DNA of 64,000 bases from Nesterenkonia sp. LB17 (GTDB lineage Bacteria > Actinomycetota > Actinomycetes > Actinomycetales > Micrococcaceae): positions 124,001 to 188,000 of the forward strand of contig NZ_JAJOYX010000003.1 of assembly GCF_022565915.1 (NCBI RefSeq), read 5' to 3'. The position numbers and the translations under genes were made by a program. The notes under the pieces were generated by a model, which worked only from the letters and a program-made list of their open reading frames with translations, was not told the origin of the DNA and searched no databases. Positions 52,236-61,069 of this stretch are shown piece after piece (position 1 is the stretch's first letter; each line of letters opens with the position of its first letter).

Positions 52236-53033
52236 ATGACGTTGCTCGCCCCCGAGCGGCACGAGCGGATTCTCGACCGATTGCGCCTCACCGGCACGAT
52301 CACGGTCCAGGAGATCGCCCGCGACCTGAAAGTGACCAGAGAGACCGTCCGCCGCGACCTGGACCTGCTTGAGACCGCAGGCTCACTGCAGCGGGTCCAC
52401 GGCGGCGCCGTCGTCAGCTCCGCACCCTCCCGGCGCGAGACCTCGCTGCGTCAGCGGCAGAGCGAGCACTCGCAGCAGAAGCGCGTGATCGCCCGTGAGG
52501 CGATGAGCTTCGTGCCCTCCTCCCCCGATGCCTCCGTGCTGCTCGACGCCGGAACCAGCACTGAGGCGCTCGCCGAGCTGCTCGGCGCCGGCGAGGAGCA
52601 GCGCCACACCCGGTTCGTGACCACCAGCTCGGTCCCGATCGCGCAGAAGCTCGCCGAGGTCAGCTCCCTGGACGTGGAGGTGCTCGGCGGCAAGGTCCGC
52701 GGGATCACCGGCACCGTGGTGGGGGCGCAGGCCGTGGCCACCCTGTCTCGCCGCCAGGCCGATGTGGCGTTCATCGGCACCAATGGGGTGGATGCGGGCT
52801 TCGGTCTGTCCACCCCAGACACCGCTGAGGCCGCGGTGAAGTCGGGCCTGGTCCACGCCGCGCGCCAGGTGGTCCTGCTGGCAGATTCCAGCAAGCTCGG
52901 TCAACGCACCCTCGTACAGTTCGCAACCCTTGAGGAGATCGATGTGCTGATCACCGATGCCGCACCGCACCCTGAGCTGGCCCACGCGCTGGACGAGGCC
53001 GACGTCCGAGTGATCGTGGCGGTCGCCCCATGA
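52236..53033 (+). CDS. fruR: DeoR-family repressor of the fructose operon
   Basis: 265 residues. N-terminal DeoR helix-turn-helix (RHERILDRLRLTGTITVQEI, RETVRRDLDLLE) and a C-terminal sugar-phosphate-sensing domain (VLLDAGTSTEALAELL, VAFIGTNGVDAGFGLS), expected to bind fructose-1-phosphate. ATG at 52236 with AAAAGGAG upstream is preferred over the GTG at 52206. The stop overlaps fruK by ATGA. Confidence 0.92.
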   Translation: MTLLAPERHERILDRLRLTGTITVQEIARDLKVTRETVRRDLDLLETAGSLQRVHGGAVVSSAPSRRETSLRQRQSEHSQQKRVIAREAMSFVPSSPDASVLLDAGTSTEALAELLGAGEEQRHTRFVTTSSVPIAQKLAEVSSLDVEVLGGKVRGITGTVVGAQAVATLSRRQADVAFIGTNGVDAGFGLSTPDTAEAAVKSGLVHAARQVVLLADSSKLGQRTLVQFATLEEIDVLITDAAPHPELAHALDEADVRVIVAVAP

Positions 53034-54100
53034 TCGTGACCTTCACTCCCAATCCGAGTCTGGACAAGACGCTCGAGCTCGACGCCCCGCTGCGCACCGG
53101 CGCGGTCCAGCGCGCGATCGGCCACACCGCCGAACCCGGCGGCAAGGGCGTCAACATCTCCCGGGCGCTCACCGCCGCCGGCACCCGGTCACTGGCGGTG
53201 CTTCCCGGTGACCCCGGGGATCCGGTGCTGCTCGCCCTGCAGGAGCTCGGCGTGGAGGCCCGGGCGCTGCCGCTGGGCGCACCGCTGCGCACCAACACCG
53301 CGATCACCGACCCACAGGGGGTCACCACCAAGATCAACGAACCGGGACCGGCGTTCGACGCCGCGCTCACCGGGGCCCTGCTGCAGCTGCTGCTTCAGAC
53401 CTCGGAGGGCGCCTCCTGGGTGGCGCTGGCCGGGTCGCTCCCGCCCGGAGTCCCGGTGGACTTCTACGCCCAGGCCATCACCGCGCTGCGGCGGACCTTC
53501 GGGGAACAGGCGCCGAAGATCGCGCTGGACACCTCAGGGGAGCCGATGGCCGCCGCTCTGCCCGCGGCGCCAGACCTGATCAAGCCCAATGCCGAGGAGC
53601 TGCTCGAGCTGCACGCCGCCTTCACCGGTTCGGCCGCCACCGATCCTGACACGGCTCAGCGTCTGGCCGATGAGCTCGAGACCGACCCCGCCCGTGCCGT
53701 GCAGCTCGCCACCGAGCTGCAGCACCACGGAGCACGCGCCGCACTGGTCACCCTGGGCGCCCATGGCGCAGTGTTCATCCCCAACCTGAAGACCGCGCCG
53801 AGCGACGGCGAGCCCGCCGCGCTGCGCGCCTGGGGCCCGGCGATCGTGCCGCGTTCCACCGTGGGAGCCGGTGATGCCTCGCTCGCGGGGTTCATCGCCG
53901 CAGCCCAGTCCGGCGCCTCGGAGACCGATTCACTCAAGCACGCCATGGCCATGGGACGAGCCGCGGCGGAACTGCCCGGCTCCATCATGCCGACGCCGCA
54001 GCACCTCAGCACCTCAGCACTCAGCACCGAAGCACTCAGCACCGAACACCTCACCCTCAATCCAAGCACGACCACTACCGTGAATGTGGAGACATCATGA
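53030..54100 (+). CDS. fruK: 1-phosphofructokinase
   Basis: PfkB-family kinase phosphorylating fructose-1-P to fructose-1,6-bisphosphate; 356 residues. TPNPSLDKTLEL, GGKGVNISRAL, and the PfkB C-terminal signature region STVGAGDASLAGFIAA with the catalytic Asp. The last 30 residues contain a short repeat (STSALSTEALSTEHL). The final codons overlap fruA by ATGA. Confidence 0.95.
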   Translation: MIVTFTPNPSLDKTLELDAPLRTGAVQRAIGHTAEPGGKGVNISRALTAAGTRSLAVLPGDPGDPVLLALQELGVEARALPLGAPLRTNTAITDPQGVTTKINEPGPAFDAALTGALLQLLLQTSEGASWVALAGSLPPGVPVDFYAQAITALRRTFGEQAPKIALDTSGEPMAAALPAAPDLIKPNAEELLELHAAFTGSAATDPDTAQRLADELETDPARAVQLATELQHHGARAALVTLGAHGAVFIPNLKTAPSDGEPAALRAWGPAIVPRSTVGAGDASLAGFIAAAQSGASETDSLKHAMAMGRAAAELPGSIMPTPQHLSTSALSTEALSTEHLTLNPSTTTTVNVETS

Positions 54101-56142
54101 ATACGATCATCACGCCGGGGCTGGTGAGCCTCGACAAGCTCACCGCCGGCAACAAGCGCGAGGTTATCGATGCCCTCGCCGGACTCGTCGGCTCTGCCGG
54201 ACGCAGTGCCGCCGCAGCTGAGCTCGCCGCCGACGTCTGGGCTCGCGAGGAGACCTCCGAGACCGGCATGCCTGGTGGCATCGCCATCCCGCACTGCCGC
54301 ACCGGTGCCGTCACCGAGGCCACGCTGGCCTTCGCCCGCCTGGCCCAGCCGGTGGACTTCGGCTCCACCGACGGCCCGGCGGACCTGGTCTTCATGATCG
54401 CCGCCCCCGACGGCGCGGACCAGGCTCACCTGAAGATCCTCTCCGCGCTGGCGACCTCGCTGATCAACGACGAGTTCCTCGCGGATCTGCGCAGCGCCGA
54501 GACCGAGCAGCGCGTGGTCGACCTGGTCGCCGAGGCGGTCCAGCCGGCCCCGGTCACCGCCAACGCCGGCAGCCGCGGCTCCGGTGCACCCGCAGGGGAC
54601 GGTGAAGGCACCAGCCAGACCGCGACGACGGTCGGTCGCCTCGTCGCCGTCACCGCATGCCCCACCGGCATCGCCCACACCTACATGGCAGCCGACTCGC
54701 TGAAGAAGGCCGCCAAGGAAGCAGGCGTGGAGATCCAGGTGGAGACCCAGGGCTCCTCCGGCGCGACCCCGCTGGGAGCCGAGACCATCGCCGCCGCGGA
54801 CGCCGTCATCTTCGCCACCGACGTCGACGTCCGCGATCGGCACCGCTTCGCCGGCAAGCCGGTCATCACCTCGCGGGTCAAGCGCGGCATCGATGAGCCG
54901 GACAAGATGATCGCCGAGGCGCTGGCCGCGGCGAAGGACCCGGACGCGACCGTCGTCGCCTCCGGCGGGTCCGGAGACTCCGATGGCAGCACCGCTGCCA
55001 GTGGGGAGCGCGAAGGCTTCGGCCGCGCCACCCAGCGGGTCCTGATGACCGGCGTCAGCTACATGATCCCCTTCGTGGCCGCCGGCGGCCTGTTGATCGC
55101 GCTGGGGTTCCTGCTCGGCGGCTACAACATCACCGAGGTCGCCGAAGATGTGGCGCTGGGGAACTCCTTGTGGAACCTTCCCACCCCTGACCAGCTGCCC
55201 GAGGAGTTCCTCGGATTCGGCGCATTGGGCGGATACCTCGGCGCGGTGTTCTTCACCATCGGCGGGGCGGCCATGGGCTTCCTGGTTCCCGCACTGGCCG
55301 GCTACATCGCGTTCGGCATGGCCGATCGCCCCGGCATCGCCCCCGGCTTCACCGCCGGCGCGATCGCGCTGACCATGGACGCTGGATTCATCGGTGGCAT
55401 CGTCGGCGGTGTCCTCGCCGGTGCGGTGGCCCTGTGGTTCCGCAGGCTCAGCGTGCCGCGCTGGCTGGCCGGCCTGATGCCCGTGGTGATCATTCCGCTG
55501 GTGGCCTCGCTGGTCGCCGGCGGCCTGATGCTGCTGGTGCTCGGCGGTCCCATCGCCGCACTGACCTCCGGCCTGGAGAACTGGCTCTCCGGGATGACCG
55601 GCTCCGCCGCCATCGTCCTGGGCATCGTGCTGGGTCTGATGATGTGCTTCGACCTCGGCGGACCGGTCAACAAGGTCGCCTACTCCTTCGCCGTGGCCGG
55701 CCTCTCGGCAGCAGTCGCCGAGGGCAACACCGGACCGCTGATGATCATGGCCACGGTCATGGCCGCCGGCATGGTCCCGCCGCTGGGCATGGCGTTCGCC
55801 ACGTTCATCGACGCTCGCCTGTTCAGCGCCGCCGAGCGGGAGAACGGCAAGACCGCCGTGCTGCTCGGCGCGGCGTTCATCTCCGAGGGCGCCATCCCGT
55901 TCGCCGCGGCTGACCCGCTGCGGGTGCTGCCGGCCTCGATGGTCGGCGGCGCCGTGACCGGCGCGATGACCATGGCCTTCGGGGTCACCTCCTATGCGCC
56001 CCACGGCGGCATCTTCGTGCCGTTCGCCATCGAGAGCTTCTGGCTCTTCCTGCTCTCCGTGATGGTCGGCGCCGTCGTCACCGCGCTGACGGTGATCGCG
56101 CTGAAGCGCTGGGTGCGGAAGAGTGTAACCTCTGCTGCATGA
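54097..56142 (+). CDS. fruA: PTS fructose transporter, fused EIIA-EIIB-EIIC
   Basis: 681 residues. EIIA domain with phosphohistidine H66 in GIAIPHCRTG; a linker; EIIB with phosphocysteine C188 in AVTACPTGIAHTYMAAD; EIIC from about 305 with eight or more helices (SYMIPFVAAGGLLIALGF, AMGFLVPALAGYIAFG). Imports fructose as fructose-1-phosphate at the membrane. Between fruK and ptsH with ATGA overlaps on both sides. Confidence 0.96.
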   Translation: MNTIITPGLVSLDKLTAGNKREVIDALAGLVGSAGRSAAAAELAADVWAREETSETGMPGGIAIPHCRTGAVTEATLAFARLAQPVDFGSTDGPADLVFMIAAPDGADQAHLKILSALATSLINDEFLADLRSAETEQRVVDLVAEAVQPAPVTANAGSRGSGAPAGDGEGTSQTATTVGRLVAVTACPTGIAHTYMAADSLKKAAKEAGVEIQVETQGSSGATPLGAETIAAADAVIFATDVDVRDRHRFAGKPVITSRVKRGIDEPDKMIAEALAAAKDPDATVVASGGSGDSDGSTAASGEREGFGRATQRVLMTGVSYMIPFVAAGGLLIALGFLLGGYNITEVAEDVALGNSLWNLPTPDQLPEEFLGFGALGGYLGAVFFTIGGAAMGFLVPALAGYIAFGMADRPGIAPGFTAGAIALTMDAGFIGGIVGGVLAGAVALWFRRLSVPRWLAGLMPVVIIPLVASLVAGGLMLLVLGGPIAALTSGLENWLSGMTGSAAIVLGIVLGLMMCFDLGGPVNKVAYSFAVAGLSAAVAEGNTGPLMIMATVMAAGMVPPLGMAFATFIDARLFSAAERENGKTAVLLGAAFISEGAIPFAAADPLRVLPASMVGGAVTGAMTMAFGVTSYAPHGGIFVPFAIESFWLFLLSVMVGAVVTALTVIALKRWVRKSVTSAA

Positions 56143-56405
56143 TTGAACGCACTGCGGTGATCGCCGCGGCGGCCGGGCTCCACGCCCGGCCTGCCGCGGC
56201 CTTCGCGTCTGCAGCTGCGGGACAGCCGGTCTCCGTGGAGATCGCGAAGGCCGCCGAGCCAGGGATGTCCGCACAGGCGGACAGCCTGCTGGGCGTGATG
56301 AGCCTCGATGTGGCACACGGGGATCAGGTGGTCCTGCGAGCCCACGGCGAGGGCGCGGAGCAGGCACTGGAGACGCTGGTGCAGCTGCTGGAGGAGGCAG
56401 ACTGA
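56139..56405 (+). CDS. ptsH: HPr phosphocarrier protein
   Basis: 88 residues. Phosphohistidine H15 in GLHARPAAAF; the later SLLGVMSLDV is the usual HPr central helix. Phosphorylated by EI (not in view) and donates to FruA. Coupled to fruA by ATGA, so likely dedicated to fructose uptake. Confidence 0.94.
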   Translation: MIERTAVIAAAAGLHARPAAAFASAAAGQPVSVEIAKAAEPGMSAQADSLLGVMSLDVAHGDQVVLRAHGEGAEQALETLVQLLEEAD

Positions 56406-56423
56406 TCCGACCGGCAGGCTGAC

Positions 56424-56930
56424 TCAGCCGGCGGTGAAGAAGTCCGTGAGCTCGGCGTCGCGGCCGTCGAGCTCGGCCCAGGGCTTGTGCACCTGGAACC
56501 GGGCGAGCCCGGCAGGCGGCCAGGAACCGGCCATCTGGATCACCGGGTCCTCCTGGGAGCGCGCCGAGGCCAGGTCCATGCTGAGCTCCTGGACTCCCGG
56601 CATGTGGGCGACCACCAGCAGCGTGCGCACCGTCTCGGGCACCTCGTTGATGATCGAGAGCATCGAGCGCGGCGCCGCGAGGTAGAGCCGCGAGTCCAGG
56701 TACGGCGTCGGAGCCTTCTCACCCAGCTCATGATTGACCCAGATGCAGGTCTGCCGGGTGCGCATCGAGTCCGAGCAGACCGTGTTGTCCGGCAGGTTCC
56801 CCGAACTCACCAGCCAGCGCCCGACGGCACGCGCCTGTTCCTGCCCGTGACGGGTCAGGGTGCGGCCGTGGTCGTCCCCTGAGAAGGAATGCCCGGATTC
56901 ACCGTGGCGCAGGATCAGCAGTTCAGGCAT
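56424..56930 (-). CDS. SixA-like histidine phosphatase
   Basis: 168 residues of the histidine phosphatase superfamily; RHG motif LLILRHGESGHS near the N-terminus, TLTRHGQEQARAVG, and the second histidine in LLVVAHMPGVQEL. SixA-type proteins dephosphorylate phosphohistidines; the place next to ptsH makes HPr or another PTS protein a plausible but unproven substrate. ATG at 56930 gives the family start MPELLILRHGE. Its stop is convergent with ptsH. Confidence 0.83.
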   Translation of the reverse strand: MPELLILRHGESGHSFSGDDHGRTLTRHGQEQARAVGRWLVSSGNLPDNTVCSDSMRTRQTCIWVNHELGEKAPTPYLDSRLYLAAPRSMLSIINEVPETVRTLLVVAHMPGVQELSMDLASARSQEDPVIQMAGSWPPAGLARFQVHKPWAELDGRDAELTDFFTAG

Positions 56931-56937
56931 CCAGGAC

Positions 56938-57729
56938 TCAGATCGAGTATTCGGGGGCTGCCCAGACGGTGACCTCAGGGTGCTCGTAGAAGCGGTAGCC
57001 CTGTCCGCGGACCGTGCGCACCGTATTGGCAAGGCGCCCCAGCTTGGAGCGCAGCCGGCGGATGTGCACGTCGATGGTGCGCTCGTTGGGCATCTGGTCC
57101 GGGTCCACGTTGCGCCACAGGGTCTTGAGCAGCTCCTCGCGTCCCACGGTGCGAGATCCGTTGTCCACCAGGTAGTTCAGCAGCTCGAACTCCTTGAAGG
57201 TCAGATTCAGACCCTCGCCGTCGAGGCGGACCTCCCGACGGGACAGGTCGATCAGCACGCCGGAGCTGGTGGGCGCCGGCGGGGTGCTGATGGGGACCTC
57301 GACGCCGCGGTGGGTGACGGTGGGATCGCCCAGCGCCTGCCGCACGACCTCCAGATCGCTGCCCTCGTGGGCCGCCGACGCCAAGGCCATGGCGATGTGC
57401 ACCTGCGCATCGGCGGCGATGTGCTCCACGTAGTCGCGCAGCTCGGTGGCGATCTTGTGCAGCGAGGTCCCGGCCGCACTGGCGGCATCCTCGTCGAGGC
57501 CGACGTAGACGACGAAGCCGCGGGTCACGATATCGGGCTGGACCATCTGCGGCCCTCCACCGTTCTGGGCGACCACCGGCACGGGTGCGGTGCGCGGATG
57601 CGCGCCGCTGGTTTCGTCGCTGGCGTTGGCAGCGCGGATTCGGCGGGCCATCTCGGCACGGCGAGCGGCGTTGCGCACCGAGACATGGACGTAGCCGGGA
57701 TTCTGTGGCTGACTCAGGTGTGCGGACAT
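56938..57729 (-). CDS. Winged-helix regulator without receiver domain
   Basis: 263 residues. The C-terminal 100 are an OmpR/PhoB winged helix (LTFKEFELLNYLVDNGSRTV, TIDVHIRRLRSKLG, VRGQGYRFYEH). The N-terminal 150 are not a receiver: no phosphoacceptor Asp motif, instead a domain with GFVVYVGLDEDAASAAGTSL and DYVEHIAADAQVHIAMALAS. The ATG at 57729 has GGGGGAG upstream. Seven bases upstream of the sixA-like gene on the same strand, so possibly co-transcribed. A perfect CRP/GlxR site lies about 120 bases upstream. Confidence 0.82.
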   Translation of the reverse strand: MSAHLSQPQNPGYVHVSVRNAARRAEMARRIRAANASDETSGAHPRTAPVPVVAQNGGGPQMVQPDIVTRGFVVYVGLDEDAASAAGTSLHKIATELRDYVEHIAADAQVHIAMALASAAHEGSDLEVVRQALGDPTVTHRGVEVPISTPPAPTSSGVLIDLSRREVRLDGEGLNLTFKEFELLNYLVDNGSRTVGREELLKTLWRNVDPDQMPNERTIDVHIRRLRSKLGRLANTVRTVRGQGYRFYEHPEVTVWAAPEYSI

Positions 57730-57849
57730 TGGTGGCAACTCCCCCGCTGCAGGTGGACGGTGGTATCCATTACAGGGTGTCCGTCACATTTGGAATCCGC
57801 AAGTAACAAAAGGGGCGATCTTCCACATAATGAGATGGAGTGACCTTTT

Positions 57850-57865
57850 TGTGACCGGGATCACA
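57850..57865. promoter_or_regulatory. Perfect CRP/GlxR site
   Basis: TGTGACCGGGATCACA fits TGTGAN6TCACA exactly. In the gap between the winged-helix gene (transcribed away, minus) and the upp stop, so it should control the winged-helix gene. Confidence 0.72.
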
Positions 57866-57950
57866 CTATTTCAACGGATGGGGGCGTTGACCGGCTTCGC
57901 CTCACATGCAACAGGCCTGCGGGCGGCGTCGCCAGCAGGGGGTGCTGGGC

Positions 57951-58586
57951 CTACTGAGCGAGGCCGTAGAGGCGGTCGCCGGCGTCGCCGAGACCGGGCA
58001 CGATGTAGGACTTCTCGTTGAGCTTCTCGTCGATGGCGGCGAGGTAGAGCTCCACCTCGATGTCGCCCACCTTTTCGCGCAGCCGCTCGATCCCCTCGGG
58101 GGCCGCCAGCAGGCAGATGCAGGTGATCTTTGCGGCGTTGGCCTTCTTCAGGAAACGGATGGCCTCGGCGAGGGTGCCGCCGGTGGCGAGCATCGGGTCC
58201 AGCACGAAGACGTGGCGCCCGGTGAGGTCTTCCGGAAGCCGCTCGGCGTAGGTGATGATGTCCAGGGTCTCTTCGTTCCGGGCCATCCCGAGGAATCCGA
58301 CCTCTGCGGTGGGGACCATGGCGGTCATCCCATCCAGCATCCCCAGTCCGGCGCGCAGGATCGGGACCACCAGGGGCTTGGGGTCCGCCAGCTGGGTGCC
58401 GGTCATCGTGGCCACCGGGGTCTGGATCTCCACCGACTCGGTGGCGATGGAACCACTGGCCTCATAGGAGAGCAGCATGACCAGCTCGCGAGTCAGTTCG
58501 CGGAACTGGTTCGAAGCGGTCTCCACCCGTCGCAGCTGGGTGAGTTTATGGGAGATCAGTGGGTGTTCCACAACCTGTACGCGCAT
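57951..58586 (-). CDS. upp: Uracil phosphoribosyltransferase
   Basis: 211 residues; salvages uracil to UMP with PRPP. PRPP loop in [17 protein letters not shown] and uracil-binding [15 protein letters not shown] at the C-terminus. No Shine-Dalgarno; TAGTTT lies 7 bases before the ATG at 58586. Divergent from tadA. Confidence 0.95.
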   Translation of the reverse strand: MRVQVVEHPLISHKLTQLRRVETASNQFRELTRELVMLLSYEASGSIATESVEIQTPVATMTGTQLADPKPLVVPILRAGLGMLDGMTAMVPTAEVGFLGMARNEETLDIITYAERLPEDLTGRHVFVLDPMLATGGTLAEAIRFLKKANAAKITCICLLAAPEGIERLREKVGDIEVELYLAAIDEKLNEKSYIVPGLGDAGDRLYGLAQ

Positions 58587-58813
58587 AGTGTCAAAACTAC
58601 CAGCACGCCCGCGGGAGCCGGCCGTCGGTGCCCGCAGCGGCAGCCACCCCTTCGGGGGTCAGCGTTCGAGCAGCCGCTGCAGTCTTCATGGTCGCCCTGA
58701 TCATCGCCACGGGGCTCTGCATCCGCGTCTCTCGCGGCGGGAACCGCGCCGATCGATCTGACCGAGGTCCCGCGAGTCGAGCACCGCTGGCATCGGCCCC
58801 ATAGGCTGGTGCT

Positions 58814-59347
58814 GTGACCGAGAACATCCCGCCCAAGCCACAAGCGGCCCCCGCTGAGTCCATTGATTCTTCAGCGTGGTCCCCACGGGCGCGGGCCGAT
58901 CAGGAGAAGGCCATCGGGCGCTGTCTGGAGCTGGCTTCCGAGGCGACCTCCTCCGCGGACGTGCCGGTGGGCGCCGTCGTCTTCTCCGCTGCCGGTGAGG
59001 TGCTCGGCGAGGGCTTCAACACCCGAGAGCGCGACGACGACCCGGCCGGTCATGCGGAGATCACCGCCCTGCGGGCCGCCGCGGCGAGTCTGGGGAGCTG
59101 GCGGCTGGACGGCTGCGTGCTCGCGGTGACCCTGGAGCCGTGCCCGATGTGCGCCGGAGCGATCTATCAGTCTCGGATCGGGCACGTGATCTTCGGCGCC
59201 TGGGATGAGAAGGCCGGGGCTGCGGGATCGGTGTTCGACATTCTGCGCGAGCCCCGGCTGAACCACTGGGTGGAGGTCCATCCTGGGGTGCGCGCCGAGG
59301 AGTGCGCCGACCAGCTGCGCGCGTTCTTCGAGCAGTTCCGCAGATAG
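58814..59347 (+). CDS. tadA: tRNA-adenosine deaminase TadA-like
   Basis: 177 residues. Zinc deaminase motif GHAEITAL (H80, E82) and EPCPMCAGAIYQSRI; converts A34 to inosine, needed to decode with tRNA-Arg(ACG), present in this window at 47686. The N-terminal 30 residues are variable. The GTG at 58814 follows TAGGCT (58802-58807) by 6 bases: leaderless. Confidence 0.9.
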   Translation: MTENIPPKPQAAPAESIDSSAWSPRARADQEKAIGRCLELASEATSSADVPVGAVVFSAAGEVLGEGFNTRERDDDPAGHAEITALRAAAASLGSWRLDGCVLAVTLEPCPMCAGAIYQSRIGHVIFGAWDEKAGAAGSVFDILREPRLNHWVEVHPGVRAEECADQLRAFFEQFRR

Positions 59348-59357
59348 GCTTGCGGTC

Positions 59358-59909
59358 GTGTCCACACTTTCCTCACCGCAGCTCTCCGCGCCCTCGCCCG
59401 AGCGGCTGGCCCATGCGCAGTCGCTCTTCGCAGTCACCCCCGACTTCCCCGAACCAGGCATCCTCTTTCAGGACATCTCCCCCGTGCTTGCGGATCCGGC
59501 CGCGCTGCGCACGGTGGCCGAGGGCCTGCTGGCCCCCTTCGCCGGGAGCTTCGACATGGTCGCCGGGATCGAGGCCCGCGGGTTCACCCTGGCAGGGATG
59601 ATCGCCGCGCTGACCGGCACCGGATTCATGCCCATCCGCAAGGCAGGGAAGCTGCCGGCACCTGCCGGGCGGGTTGAGTACACGCTGGAGTACGGCACCG
59701 CGGTGATCGAGGCTCCCGATGTGCTCAAGCCCGAGCACCGGGTGCTGATCGTCGATGACGTGCTGGCCACCGGTGGCACCCTGGCAGCGACCCGGGAGCT
59801 GATCGGCCAGCTTGACTGTCAGGTGGCCGGCGCCGCCGTCGTCTTGGAGATCGGAGGGCTTGACGGACGCCTGCTCTGCGGCGAGGTGCACGCCCTGTTC
59901 CAGGGCTGA
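59358..59909 (+). CDS. apt: Adenine phosphoribosyltransferase
   Basis: 183 residues; adenine salvage to AMP. PRPP motif [21 protein letters not shown] and GIEARGFTLAGMIA. The GTG at 59358 follows TAGGCT (59345-59350, overlapping the tadA stop region) by 7 bases, so apt has its own leaderless promoter ten bases after tadA. Confidence 0.93.
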   Translation: MSTLSSPQLSAPSPERLAHAQSLFAVTPDFPEPGILFQDISPVLADPAALRTVAEGLLAPFAGSFDMVAGIEARGFTLAGMIAALTGTGFMPIRKAGKLPAPAGRVEYTLEYGTAVIEAPDVLKPEHRVLIVDDVLATGGTLAATRELIGQLDCQVAGAAVVLEIGGLDGRLLCGEVHALFQG

Positions 59910-59985
59910 GCTGACCTGTTGAGACCGTGCCCGCCGTGGGTGCTTTTGGGTGAGCGCGAGATGTTTGCGTATACTCAACGGGCCT

Positions 59986-60073
59986 GGTGACGTGTCCGAG
60001 CGGCCGAAGGTGCAGCACTCGAAATGCTGTGTGCGGTTACCCCGCACCGTGGGTTCAAATCCCACCGTCACCG
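59986..60073 (+). tRNA. tRNA-Ser (anticodon CGA)
   Basis: 88 nt, class II. Acceptor GGTGACG (59986-59992) pairs with CGTCACC (60066-60072); anticodon stem CAGCA/TGCTG with loop CTCGAAA (CGA); long variable arm; T-loop TTCAAAT. Confidence 0.96.
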
Positions 60074-60084
60074 CCGACCGAGAG

Positions 60085-60121
60085 CCCCGCTGATCTGCAG
60101 TCATGCAGCCGGCGGGGTTTT
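60085..60121 (+). terminator. Terminator after tRNA-Ser(CGA)
   Basis: CCCCGC (60085-60090) pairs with GCGGGG (60112-60117), with an inner CTGCA/TGCAG stem, followed by TTTT. Confidence 0.78.
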
Positions 60122-60247
60122 CTGCACCCCCAGCGTCCTCAAGGTGCTTCTGCGGCCTGGCGGCACCGCCGAAGCGCCGGTAGAACGGGTAGAGGCCGGC
60201 AGGACGTGGTCTTCGATTCTGTGGCCGCGATACGTATCCTGGAAGTT

Positions 60248-61069
60248 ATGCCTCGGCGAGTGGATGACTATCGGGGACTCACGCAGAAGAGTCGACTGCG
60301 ACTGCTCCATGCGGTCCAGCGGGTCCCCGGCCGCAGGCTGCAGGAGCTCGCTGAGGAAGCCTGCGTCCCAGTCAGCACTGCACGAGACCATCTGCGCGTG
60401 CTCGAGGACGAGGGACTGATCGCGAGCGCCCCCGTGGACACCGGCCGTCGAGGCCGCCCGCCGCACGGGTACTCCCCCGTCCAGCGGATCGAACACAGCC
60501 AGGCGGCCGAACGACGAGCAGCTGCAGCCAGAGCGCGGGGCGACCTGCTTCGCGACCTCGCCCCTGAACTCGACCACAGCGACTCACTCGGGACGAAAGC
60601 GGTGCACCAGCTCGATGCCCTGTACGAGCATCTGGAGGATGCCGGCATGGAGCCTGAGCTTGACGAACAGGAACTCACAGTCGGGCTGCTGCCCTGCCTC
60701 TATGAGGAGATGATCGACGAAGAGCGGCCGCTCGTCTGCTCTGTGCACGCGAAGCTCGTCCGGGACCAGCTCGCGCAGGTCTCCGGCCCACTGGAGCTGC
60801 GCCGTCTGCATCCCTTCCTCAGTCCGAAACGGTGTGTGATCGTGCTTGCTCTCAAAGGGGAAGCGGCCCGCTCCACTCAGCCCGGCGGTCTTGACGGCGA
60901 CTGCGACGATGCAGCACTCGAGCAGGGCGCGGTGCGGGCAAAGCGCACACTGGATCATTCGGCCGATGAGAGCCTTGGAGATCCAGCGTGCTGTGACCAC
61001 ACCCCACCCGCCTCCGGGGGAGGCTATGCGGGCTGCTGTGCCCAGAGGTCCGGGCCGAACACCTCGTAG
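60248..61069 (+). CDS. Helix-turn-helix regulator, putative hmp-linked
   Basis: 273 residues. ArsR-like winged helix (LQELAEEACVPVSTARDHLRVLEDEGLI, then GRPPHGYSP wing) and an effector region with single cysteines (LLPCLYEE, LVCSVHAK, KRCVIVLAL). Beyond about residue 200 comes an unusual tail of about 70 residues with DGDCDD, PACCDH and GGYAGCC, overlapping the convergent hmp stop by 46 bases. The tail may be read-through after a lost stop or a real metal/NO-sensing end. TATCCT (60235-60240) is 7 bases before the ATG. Confidence 0.72.
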   Translation: MPRRVDDYRGLTQKSRLRLLHAVQRVPGRRLQELAEEACVPVSTARDHLRVLEDEGLIASAPVDTGRRGRPPHGYSPVQRIEHSQAAERRAAAARARGDLLRDLAPELDHSDSLGTKAVHQLDALYEHLEDAGMEPELDEQELTVGLLPCLYEEMIDEERPLVCSVHAKLVRDQLAQVSGPLELRRLHPFLSPKRCVIVLALKGEAARSTQPGGLDGDCDDAALEQGAVRAKRTLDHSADESLGDPACCDHTPPASGGGYAGCCAQRSGPNTS

